Assembly: GCA_043762265.1 (NCBI GenBank) | Contig: JAYUMV010000371.1 | Location: 1-7,379 of the forward strand | Reading direction: 5' to 3' | From: JANXLO01 sp043762265 | Lineage (GTDB): Bacteria; Armatimonadota; Chthonomonadetes; Chthonomonadales; Chthonomonadaceae | DNA: 7,379 nucleotides | Shown: positions 1 through 5,976 of the stretch, in pieces | Position numbering within the stretch: the stretch's first letter is position 1 | Layout of the letters: every line of letters begins with the position of its first letter | Program-made: the position numbers and the translations under genes | Notes under the pieces: generated by a model | What the model was told of the DNA's origin: nothing | The model's input: the letters and a program-made list of their open reading frames with translations, nothing else | Database searches by the model: none

Positions 1-440
1 CCCGAGACGCCGTAGATGAGGATCGGCAACTGCGATGGATCGAGCTTGAAGACGATGGGCGTCTGCAGAGTGGGGTCGGTCGGAAATCCCTGTCGGGCGC
101 GCTGCACCAACTGCAACACATCGACTGCCGCCTGGCCGACATCCGTGCCATAGTTGAACTGCACACGAACCGCCGAGGAGCCTTCCACGGAGCTGGAACT
201 GACCTGATAGATATTCGTGGCGGAGGAGACCGCCTGTTCGATCGGTCGCGTGACCGTCGTCTCCATCTCCTCCGGCGCAACGTTGGGCCATTGCGTGATG
301 ACAACGACTGTCGGCAGAGAGACTTTGGGCAGCAGATCGACCGGGAGTTTCGTCAGACAGATCGCGCCGAGCAGTACGAGCGACAGAATGCGCATCGTAA
401 CAGCGACCGGCCTACTAACGGAGAAACGTGCAAAATTCAT
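1..440 (-). CDS. RND efflux pump inner-membrane subunit (HAE1/AcrB-like), N-terminal fragment
   Basis: Partial gene that runs off the left edge; 146 codons are visible from ATG at 440. The translation begins MNFARFSVSRPVAVTMRILS, the usual start of RND pumps: a short cytoplasmic amphipathic stretch, then TM1 (about residues 12-30). Next come the periplasmic motifs LPVDLLPKVSLP (32-43), WPNVAPEEMETTVTRPIEQA (51-70) and FNYGTDVGQAAVDVLQLVQR (95-114), ending in LPILIYGVS. This is the start of the porter domain of proton-driven tripartite multidrug or solvent exporters in the inner membrane. Full-length family members are about 1,000-1,050 residues. It follows the adaptor gene with a 53-bp gap holding no terminator, so the two are probably cotranscribed. 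A weak purine-rich ribosome site (GAAGAG) lies about 9 nt before the ATG. The family call is firm; the substrate cannot be told from this fragment. Confidence 0.93.
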   Translation of the reverse strand, partial: MNFARFSVSRPVAVTMRILSLVLLGAICLTKLPVDLLPKVSLPTVVVITQWPNVAPEEMETTVTRPIEQAVSSATNIYQVSSSSVEGSSAVRVQFNYGTDVGQAAVDVLQLVQRARQGFPTDPTLQTPIVFKLDPSQLPILIYGVS

Positions 441-493
441 GTTTTTGTTCTCTTCGCGGCGCTACAGGACATACAGGAGATCTACAGAGTCGT

Positions 494-2200
494 CTATTTG
501 CCGCCACTCTGTCCGGGTGCAGAGGAACCTGCGCCCGGAGCGACAGCGCCTGCGGCAGGTATGGCCCCGCCCGTGGCAGAGCCTCCGCCGCTACCGTCTG
601 CGGGTGCAGCGCCGCCGGGCGGGCTAGCATTCGGCGTGATCTTGACCTTCTGCCCATCCTTGATCGGGTTGAGGGTCAGGGTCACGACCTGCTCTCCCGC
701 CTGCACGCCGTTCACGATCTGGATTCCCAGGGTGTCCTGAGCCCCCGCCTCCACTGGGCGGATATGGGCTGTGCCATCGAGGTCGATCACCGTCACCGTC
801 GAGCCCTTTTTGCCTGTCTTGACCGCCTCACGCGGCACGACGACCGCATTGTGGAAGCGTTCGGTCTCGAACATGACACGACCGAACATACCGGACTTCA
901 CCACGTTTTGCGGGTTGGCGAGGGTCACCCGCATCGTGAACTGGCGGCTCTGCGGATCGGCGGCGGGATCGAGTGATTTGATGGTTCCCTCGAACTTCTG
1001 CCCCGGCAGCGCATCGAAACTCGCGGTTGCTGGCTGGCCGACTTTCACGTGGCTACTGATCTCTTCAGGGACGGGTACCGTCACATAGACCTGTTTTTCT
1101 GACTGGACCGTGACGATCGGCGTACCGGCGGTCATGACGGTGCCGGGGTCGGCGTAGCGGTTGGTGACAAAACCGGTGATGGTGGAGCGGAGAACCGTAT
1201 CGTTGAGTTGGGACTGTGCATTGCGCAGTCCCGCCTGGGCCGCCGTGACGGCAGCGCGCAGTGCGGCGAGGTTGGCCTGGTACGCAGGCGCCTGGGAGGT
1301 ATTGGCACGCGCATAGTCGAGGGCTGCCTGCGCCTGTTTAATCGCAGAGGCAGCCGCCTCGATATCGGCCATACCTTTTTTGGACACAATGCTGACATTC
1401 TGTTGCGCGGAGTTCAACTGCGCGTTGGCCGAATCGAGAGCGGATTTGGCCGCATCCCTCTGGCTCTGGGTCACATTGAGCGTGGCGACCTGAACGTTGA
1501 CCGTCGTCCGGGCGTCGTCTACATCCTGTGCCGCGACAAAGCCCTGTGTGTAGAGCCCCTCCGTGCGATTGTAGCGCACCTCCGCATTTTTGACGTTGGC
1601 CTGGGCGCTGCGGATAGTCGCTTCTGTATTCGCGATAGTCGCTTTCGTACTGGCGACCTTGCCCTCAGCATCCGTCACCACCGCCTGGGCCGTCGCCACC
1701 ATAGCGTCGTAGTTGCCTTTGACCTGGTTGTAGTTAGACTTTGCGGTGTTCACAGCGGCCATTTGCGTTCGGACCTGGCTCTGGACATTGACGGTTGTCG
1801 CGTTGGCAGTGATCGCTGCCTGAGAAAGTCGGTTCTGCGCCTCCGCGACCGCCGCTTGGTTCTGCGCCACCACTGCCTGGACCTGCGACGGATCGATGCG
1901 GGCGATCACATCACCTGCCTTTACGGCATCCCCCTCGCGCAACTGAAGGTACTGGAGCAGCCCCGTCACCTTGGACGAGATCTTGACATTGAACGGCGCC
2001 TCGACCGATCCCACGCCGTCGAAATTATGCACGATGTCGCGTTGTGTCGCCACTCCGATATTCACCGTAGGGGAAGCCGTCTTACGCGCCTGAGCGGCCT
2101 TGGCCTGCGTATCCTGATCGGTCTTCTTCTGCTGCAATCTCCAGGCGATCATTCCGCCCAGAATCACCGCAGGAATCAATACGTAGAGAAGTCGCTTCAT
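494..2200 (-). CDS. RND efflux periplasmic adaptor (HlyD/MFP family) with extended hairpin
   Basis: 568-residue adaptor that would link the RND pump encoded just downstream to an outer-membrane channel. Residues 5-21 form an uncleaved-looking membrane anchor (no lipobox cysteine). The first half of the lipoyl domain is about 71-108 (KISSKVTGLLQYLQLREGD, then AGDVIARID). A very long Ala/Gln/Asn-rich coiled-coil hairpin spans about 109-335, with the turn-associated motif LYTQGFVAAQDVDDA at 216-230. The second lipoyl half (about 334-368, TITGFVTNRYADPGTV), beta-barrel (369-445) and membrane-proximal domain (446-525, VVVPREAV) follow. A low-complexity Gly/Ala/Pro/Ser tail closes the protein (526-568). 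MexA/AcrA-type adaptors are about 370-400 residues, so the excess is mostly hairpin plus tail. The ATG at 2200 puts the anchor at the N-terminus; GGGAAG six nt upstream is a weak ribosome site. A better AGGAG at 2217-2221 is too far away and precedes a five-codon reading frame (2214-2197) that overlaps the start. First gene of the efflux operon. Confidence 0.93.
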   Translation of the reverse strand: MKRLLYVLIPAVILGGMIAWRLQQKKTDQDTQAKAAQARKTASPTVNIGVATQRDIVHNFDGVGSVEAPFNVKISSKVTGLLQYLQLREGDAVKAGDVIARIDPSQVQAVVAQNQAAVAEAQNRLSQAAITANATTVNVQSQVRTQMAAVNTAKSNYNQVKGNYDAMVATAQAVVTDAEGKVASTKATIANTEATIRSAQANVKNAEVRYNRTEGLYTQGFVAAQDVDDARTTVNVQVATLNVTQSQRDAAKSALDSANAQLNSAQQNVSIVSKKGMADIEAAASAIKQAQAALDYARANTSQAPAYQANLAALRAAVTAAQAGLRNAQSQLNDTVLRSTITGFVTNRYADPGTVMTAGTPIVTVQSEKQVYVTVPVPEEISSHVKVGQPATASFDALPGQKFEGTIKSLDPAADPQSRQFTMRVTLANPQNVVKSGMFGRVMFETERFHNAVVVPREAVKTGKKGSTVTVIDLDGTAHIRPVEAGAQDTLGIQIVNGVQAGEQVVTLTLNPIKDGQKVKITPNASPPGGAAPADGSGGGSATGGAIPAAGAVAPGAGSSAPGQSGGK

Positions 2201-2234
2201 GGTTTTCTTCCCATTACTCCTGGATCACAAAAGG

Positions 2235-2248
2235 TTAATACACATTAA
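2235..2248. promoter_or_regulatory. Inverted repeat, possible operator upstream of the efflux operon
   Basis: TTAAT (2235-2239) and ATTAA (2244-2248) are perfect inverted arms around ACAC. The repeat overlaps the candidate -10 box and lies 35-48 bp before the adaptor start, where a local TetR- or MarR-type repressor of an efflux operon would be expected. No regulator gene is in the window and the arms are short and A/T-rich, so chance is a real alternative. Confidence 0.25.
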
Positions 2249-2263
2249 AGACAGGGCTGTCCG
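2235..2263 (-). promoter_or_regulatory. Candidate sigma70-type promoter for the efflux operon
   Basis: Read on the minus strand, CGGACA (2258-2263) lies 17 nt before TATTAA (2235-2240); each matches four of six consensus positions. Transcription would start near 2228, about 28 nt before the adaptor ATG. The -10 box is part of the inverted repeat TTAAT-ACAC-ATTAA (2235-2248), so a regulator bound there would block it. This is a motif match only. Confidence 0.35.
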
Positions 2264-2297
2264 TGGAAAGTTTCGGTCGATTTGAAAACTTTTTCAC

Positions 2298-2318
2298 GGG
2301 CATGATTATTTGATGCCC
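2298..2318. repeat. Short inverted repeat flanked by direct repeats in the efflux leader
   Basis: GGGCAT (2298-2303) and ATGCCC (2313-2318) are perfect six-base inverted arms with a nine-base A/T-rich centre. The octamer ACTTTTTC occurs on each side, at 2288-2295 and 2326-2333. The remainder of the 170-bp stretch between the adaptor start and the E1 terminator holds no gene that can be supported. The arrangement could be a second protein-binding site; function is unknown. Confidence 0.3.
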
Positions 2319-2370
2319 ATTAACCACTTTTTCCCAGTTACGCAGTCACCCCCCGAAAGTTTTATGCGAC

Positions 2371-2400
2371 AAAAACAGCCCGACCTAAGGTCGGGCTGTT
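2371..2400 (-). terminator. Rho-independent terminator of the E1 dehydrogenase gene
   Basis: Perfect 12-bp G/C-rich stem: AACAGCCCGACC (2374-2385) pairs with GGTCGGGCTGTT (2389-2400) around loop TAA. On the minus strand the stem runs into five T (2371-2375). It begins 23 bp past the E1 stop codon at 2424. There is no T tract on the plus side, so it acts on minus-strand transcripts and isolates the E1 gene from the efflux operon. Confidence 0.9.
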
Positions 2401-2423
2401 CTCTACGCGAGGGTAAGCGAGGA

Positions 2424-4919
2424 TTAGATCCCTAATTGGCTGCGGCGGAGGAGTTCTGTACTGTCGCAGGGGCGGTTGATCTCGTAGCCTGGCAGCGGCT
2501 CGATGTACTCGTGGATGGCATCGAGGAGGTCGACCGGGAAGGGGAAGAAGGCGTCTTCTACTTCATCCGGCGGTGTGATCCAGTTGCGCGCTCCGACGAC
2601 TACGGGCGGCGCGTCGAGGTAGTTGAAGGCGAGTTGGGTGATCTTGGCCGCCATCGTCTGGAGGACGCTGCCCCGTTCGCAGGCGTCGGAGGTGAGCAGG
2701 ATACGGCCGGTCTTCTGCACGCTCTCGATCACCTTGGCGTAGTCGAACGGCACGATGCTGCGGGCGTCGATCACTTCGGCGCTGATCCCGTACTGGGATT
2801 CCAGGGTCGCTGCCACTTCCAGGGCGCGGTAGAGGGTCGCACCGACCGTGAGAATGGTCAGGTCGGTGCCGGCCCGCTTGATGTCCGGCTCCCCGAAGGG
2901 CACCTCGTAGTAGCCGACAGGCACGCCTTCCGCCCCGTGAAACAGTTCGGGCTGGTCGTAGACGCGCTGACTCTCGAAGAAGATGACAGGATCGGTTCCG
3001 GCCAGGGCAGCGTTCATCAGGCCTTTGGAGTCGTAGGGAGTGGCAGGAAAAGCCACCTTGAGGCCAGGTATATGCGCGCAGAGGGCGGTCCAGTCCTGGG
3101 AGTGCTGTGCGCCGTATTTGCTGCCGACCGAGACCCGCATGACGACCGGCATCTTCAAAACGCCTCCGCTCATACTCTGCCACTTCGAGAGCTGGTTGAA
3201 CACCTCGTCGCCCGCGCGCCCCAGGAAGTCGCAGTACATCAGCTCGATCAGGGCGCGCCCACCCTCAAGCGCATAGCCGACCGCCGTGCCTGCGATCGCC
3301 GCCTCCGAGATGGGGCTGTTGAACAGGCGATGGTAGGGCAGCGCCTCCGTCAATCCACGATAGACGGCGAACGCCCCGCCCCAGTCGCGATTCTCCTCGC
3401 CATAGGCGACCAGGGTCGGATCGATGGAGAAGCGGTGCAGGACCGCCTCGAACAGAGCGTCGCGCACGGCAACGCATCGGCCCTTGGGCAGCAGATCGCC
3501 GTTCTCCGCGAGGCCGGAGCGCGAGCGTCCCGCCAACTGCTTGACGCGCGGATTCTCGGCAGCCGGTATCAACATTTCCGGTTCGCGAGTCGTATCGAAC
3601 GATTCGACCTTGCTGTTGGAGTACATCGTCTTTTCCAGCAGATTGCCCACGGCATAAAGATCGGCGCGCGGCGAAAGGTCCAGATCGATGGCGCGGCGAT
3701 AAGCTCTCAGGATCGCGGCGTCGAGGATCGCCCGCGTCTGGTCCAGGTCGTCGGCAGTGCATACTCCGATTGCGAGCAGGTCTTGCGCATAGGTGAGCAG
3801 GCTATCGACTTTCTGCCACTCCTCGATCTCCGCCTTCTCCCGGTAGGAGGAGGCGTCGGAAGGCGAGTGTCCGCTGAAGCGATAGGTCACCGTGTCGAGC
3901 AGGACAGGACCATCGCCCCGCGCCAGCAGCTCTTTCTTGCGAGCGATGGCGTCGATCACGGCGAGCGGGTTGTACCCGTCCACCCTCTCGGCGTGCATCT
4001 GCTCCGGATTGAGGCCAGCGCCCATGCGCGCCAGTGTGCCGAAGCCCCCGGTCTCGCCGACCGGCTGCCCGCCCATGCCGTAGAAGTTATTGACGAAGTT
4101 CATGATGAGCGGCAGTCCGCCCCGATGCGCCTCATCCCAGAGCGTCTTGAACTGGTCCATGGTGGCGAAACAGAGCGCCTCCCAGGTCGGACCGCAGTTC
4201 GCGGCCGCATCGCCGATATTACAGATCACGACTCCCGATTTGCTGTTGACTTTCTTGTAGAGCGCAGCTCCGACCGAAATATCGGCGGATCCTCCTACCA
4301 GCGCATTGTTCGGGAAGACGCCGAATGGGATGAAGAAGGCGTGCATGGAGCCGCCCATGCCCTTGTTGAAACCGGCTTCGCGCCCGAAGATCTCCGCCAG
4401 CGCCCCATACAACAAAAACTCCAGCGCCTGCTCTTTCACACTCGACGGCTGATACTTCTCGCCGCCGGGAATCGGCTTTTCGAGGGCCTTCAGGATCGCG
4501 CCGTCCATGTATCCGGTCATGATCTGAGTCAGGGTCGCATCGTCCAGTTTGTAGATAGCGGAGAGGCTTTTCGCCAGGATCTCGCCGTGGCTGCGGTGGC
4601 TGCCGAAGATATGATCGTCTCGATCCAGATGGTAGGCCTGCCCGACCGCAGACGCCTCCTGCCCGATGGAGAGATGGGCAGGGCCACGGTGGTTGTACTC
4701 GATCCCGCCGTAGTTTCCTTTGATCTTGACATCGTTCAGCATCGTCTCGAAGGCGCGAATGGTCGCCATATCACGATAGATGCGCGTCAGATCGGCATCG
4801 GAAAATCGACTGCGCTCCTCGGCGAGCGTGCGATGGTACTGGTTGATAGGAATAGGTTGAAATTCGAGTTGGCCGCTGGCGCGGACATCTTGCGGGCGAA
4901 TCATGACGGATTTGGGCAT
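2424..4919 (-). CDS. Thiamine-diphosphate 2-oxoacid dehydrogenase E1, fused alpha and beta subunits
   Basis: 831-residue cytoplasmic enzyme that would decarboxylate a 2-oxoacid and transfer the acyl group to the lipoyl arm of an E2. The alpha half (about 40-400) shows HRSHG (108-112), GMGGSMH (187-193, usually GKGGSMH), a diphosphate-binding motif GDAAAN (236-241) to NN (277-278), and the loop YRFSGHSPSDASSYR (346-360). The beta half (about 481-815) shows GEE (507-509), where the catalytic glutamate lies, SPISEAAIAGTAVGYALEGG (535-554), AQHSQDW (604-610) and the C-terminal transketolase-like domain (about 683-800). Compared with classical PDH alpha there is an insert of about 45 residues (near 125-170) and about 12 extra residues inside the diphosphate motif. 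I chose ATG 4919 because AAGGAGA (4926-4932) lies seven nt upstream; the longer frame reaching 5036 would translate the promoter. It appears monocistronic. Pyruvate, branched-chain 2-oxoacids or acetoin are possible substrates; the sequence does not decide, and no E2 or E3 gene is present. Confidence 0.92.
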   Translation of the reverse strand: MPKSVMIRPQDVRASGQLEFQPIPINQYHRTLAEERSRFSDADLTRIYRDMATIRAFETMLNDVKIKGNYGGIEYNHRGPAHLSIGQEASAVGQAYHLDRDDHIFGSHRSHGEILAKSLSAIYKLDDATLTQIMTGYMDGAILKALEKPIPGGEKYQPSSVKEQALEFLLYGALAEIFGREAGFNKGMGGSMHAFFIPFGVFPNNALVGGSADISVGAALYKKVNSKSGVVICNIGDAAANCGPTWEALCFATMDQFKTLWDEAHRGGLPLIMNFVNNFYGMGGQPVGETGGFGTLARMGAGLNPEQMHAERVDGYNPLAVIDAIARKKELLARGDGPVLLDTVTYRFSGHSPSDASSYREKAEIEEWQKVDSLLTYAQDLLAIGVCTADDLDQTRAILDAAILRAYRRAIDLDLSPRADLYAVGNLLEKTMYSNSKVESFDTTREPEMLIPAAENPRVKQLAGRSRSGLAENGDLLPKGRCVAVRDALFEAVLHRFSIDPTLVAYGEENRDWGGAFAVYRGLTEALPYHRLFNSPISEAAIAGTAVGYALEGGRALIELMYCDFLGRAGDEVFNQLSKWQSMSGGVLKMPVVMRVSVGSKYGAQHSQDWTALCAHIPGLKVAFPATPYDSKGLMNAALAGTDPVIFFESQRVYDQPELFHGAEGVPVGYYEVPFGEPDIKRAGTDLTILTVGATLYRALEVAATLESQYGISAEVIDARSIVPFDYAKVIESVQKTGRILLTSDACERGSVLQTMAAKITQLAFNYLDAPPVVVGARNWITPPDEVEDAFFPFPVDLLDAIHEYIEPLPGYEINRPCDSTELLRRSQLGI

Positions 4920-4925
4920 GACGCA

Positions 4926-4932
4926 TCTCCTT
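4926..4932 (-). promoter_or_regulatory. Shine-Dalgarno site that fixes the E1 start
   Basis: AAGGAGA on the minus strand lies six to seven nt before ATG 4919. The upstream in-frame ATGs at 5036, 4976 and 4940 have no comparable site, and the first lies upstream of the promoter. Confidence 0.85.
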
Positions 4933-4971
4933 TTCGGCATTGACGTGGAGCGATAGACGGTAGACCCCTCT

Positions 4972-5018
4972 ATCATAGCACCGCAAACGAAGGAAATCAA
5001 CAGCAAAAAAAAATAAAA
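4972..5018 (-). promoter_or_regulatory. Sigma70-type promoter with UP-like tract for the E1 gene
   Basis: On the minus strand TTGATT (4995-5000) is followed after exactly 17 nt by TATGAT (4972-4977): four and five of six consensus matches. Just upstream, 5005-5018 is an unbroken A/T tract (nine T, one A, four T in minus-strand order) at about -40 to -53, where an UP element would contact RNA polymerase alpha. The start would be near 4965, giving a leader of about 46 nt. It sits between the preceding terminator and the gene, as expected. Confidence 0.7.
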
Positions 5019-5043
5019 GCAAACGGAATGCTTCAAAGTGACA

Positions 5044-5079
5044 AACAGCCCGCGCTTGTTCGAGGAAGCGCGGGCTGTT
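5044..5079 (-). terminator. Hairpin terminator of the ATPase/exported-protein unit
   Basis: Perfect 14-bp stem: AACAGCCCGCGCTT (5044-5057) pairs with AAGCGCGGGCTGTT (5066-5079) around an eight-base loop. It starts 21 bp past the stop codon of the exported-protein gene. On the minus strand only three T follow before a G, so it may be a leakier terminator than the one at 2371-2400, with which it shares the outer arm AACAGCCCG. Confidence 0.75.
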
Positions 5080-5100
5080 CCGAGTAGGAAGGGAGTGCCT

Positions 5101-5976
5101 CTATGGCTTTTTGACGGGGGGGGCCGCTTTCACTGCTTCTACTGTGTCGGTCTTCTCGTCCGGGCCGAGCATTTTCAGGGTCATTTCGATACTGATCGGA
5201 CTGCCAGCTGCGCTCCCGGAGGTCTTGGTCGTGGCGCTGAGAGGCTTGCCAGTCGCGACATCGACCAGCGTGGTCGCTTCGGTGTGCATCTTGGTATCGG
5301 CTCCCGCAGTGACGTCGGTGACCGTCTTGAATTTGGCGACTTTTATGCCTTTGACAGTGTCCACAGAGACAAGGGTGATCTTCCCGACAACCTTCTGGTC
5401 TTTCGACCCGGAGGCATCCTGGGCCATATCCCAGGTATCGCCCACTTTGACCGGCTTGGAAGGCAGGAGCGCAGCGGCGGAGGTCATGGAGAACTGTTTG
5501 ATCTGATCGCCGATCTGAGATGTGACCTGGTCGTTGCCGCCTTCCATCTTGATATCCGACTTGCCGCTTTTATCGCGAGTCGTAATCACTTTGGGCATCA
5601 TCGTGGTGATGTCGAGTTCCATCCCACCCAAGTTTACGGACGCGCTTTCGAACTCGGAGATCGAGGTGAGAGATCCGTCCTCTTTCGCTTCCTTGGTGGA
5701 GTCTTTCATGACCATAAGGGTGGTCACATCGATATCTCCTCCGGCAGCGGGGTTATTCATGTTGATCTTGGTCGTGAGTCGATATCGATCCGTCTCTCCG
5801 GTCTTATAGATCCGTTTGATGGTGTACGCGGTATCGTCTTTGGTGTCGCGGCGCTCTGCCCGCACCGGCGCCGCTCCGATCAGGCAGCTTCCTACCCCTA
5901 ATACAGCGGCCAGGGCGAGAACGGAGGATCGTTTCCAGACGGTATTCCGCACGGTTTGCACGAGACTGATAGTCAT
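5101..5976 (-). CDS. Exported beta-rich protein of unknown function, possibly DUF6263-like
   Basis: 291 residues. The N-terminus has a basic region (R10, K15, R16), a hydrophobic core (about 18-36) and a likely signal-peptidase I site after PVRA (37-40), so the protein should be periplasmic or surface-exposed. VGSC (28-31) could be read as a lipobox, but the hydrophobic stretch continues past the cysteine, so I favour cleavage at 40. The mature part has no cysteine and looks like alternating beta strands rich in Thr, Lys, Asp and Val. The segment LLPSKPVKVGDTWD (170-183) resembles the Pro-x-x-Val-Gly-Asp-x-Trp motif I associate with DUF6263-like exported proteins, and ATGKPLSATTKT (241-252) fits the same pattern; this family link is from memory. 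The tail is Pro/Lys-rich, encoded across a run of eight C. The start overlaps the ATPase stop by four bases (5973-5976), indicating translational coupling; a purine-rich GAGAG lies about seven nt upstream. Biochemical role unknown. Confidence 0.82.
   Translation of the reverse strand: MTISLVQTVRNTVWKRSSVLALAAVLGVGSCLIGAAPVRAERRDTKDDTAYTIKRIYKTGETDRYRLTTKINMNNPAAGGDIDVTTLMVMKDSTKEAKEDGSLTSISEFESASVNLGGMELDITTMMPKVITTRDKSGKSDIKMEGGNDQVTSQIGDQIKQFSMTSAAALLPSKPVKVGDTWDMAQDASGSKDQKVVGKITLVSVDTVKGIKVAKFKTVTDVTAGADTKMHTEATTLVDVATGKPLSATTKTSGSAAGSPISIEMTLKMLGPDEKTDTVEAVKAAPPVKKP
5116..5123 (-). repeat. C8 homopolymer near the 3' end of the exported-protein gene
   Basis: Eight consecutive G on the plus strand (C on the coding strand) encode the Ala-Pro-Pro part of the tail, with only four codons and the stop after it. 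Slippage would change only the last few residues and the stop position. It is also a likely spot for sequencing error. Confidence 0.6.

Noticed and set aside
217..976. Overlapping plus-strand frames across the pump and adaptor genes
   Set aside because: They lie opposite confidently identified RND genes, overlap one another, and show only Arg/Pro-rich shadow composition.
1190..1880. Tandem DNA repeats inside the adaptor gene
   Set aside because: The Ala/Gln-rich coil gives recurring codons, but I see no exact repeated unit at DNA level.
1208..2248. 346-codon plus-strand frame opposite the adaptor gene
   Set aside because: Arg/Leu-rich antisense shadow without any recognisable motif, covering a clear minus-strand adaptor gene.
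2436..4943. 835-codon open frame on the plus strand opposite the E1 gene
   Set aside because: It mirrors the E1 gene codon for codon, has no recognisable domain, and the minus frame carries all conserved E1 motifs plus promoter, ribosome site and terminator. Long antisense frames are common in G/C-rich genes.
4920..5036. 39-residue N-terminal extension of E1 that looks like a signal peptide (MKHSVCFYFFLLLISFVCGA)
   Set aside because: The hydrophobic residues come from reading the A/T-rich UP-like tract and promoter. E1 is cytoplasmic and the Shine-Dalgarno site points to ATG 4919.
5884..5890. Lipobox (VGSC) in the exported protein
   Set aside because: The hydrophobic stretch continues after the cysteine to a good signal-peptidase I site (PVRA), so lipidation is less likely, though not excluded.
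5038..5901. 287-codon plus-strand frame opposite the exported-protein gene
   Set aside because: It begins inside a terminator hairpin and is antisense to a gene with a signal peptide and a coupled start.
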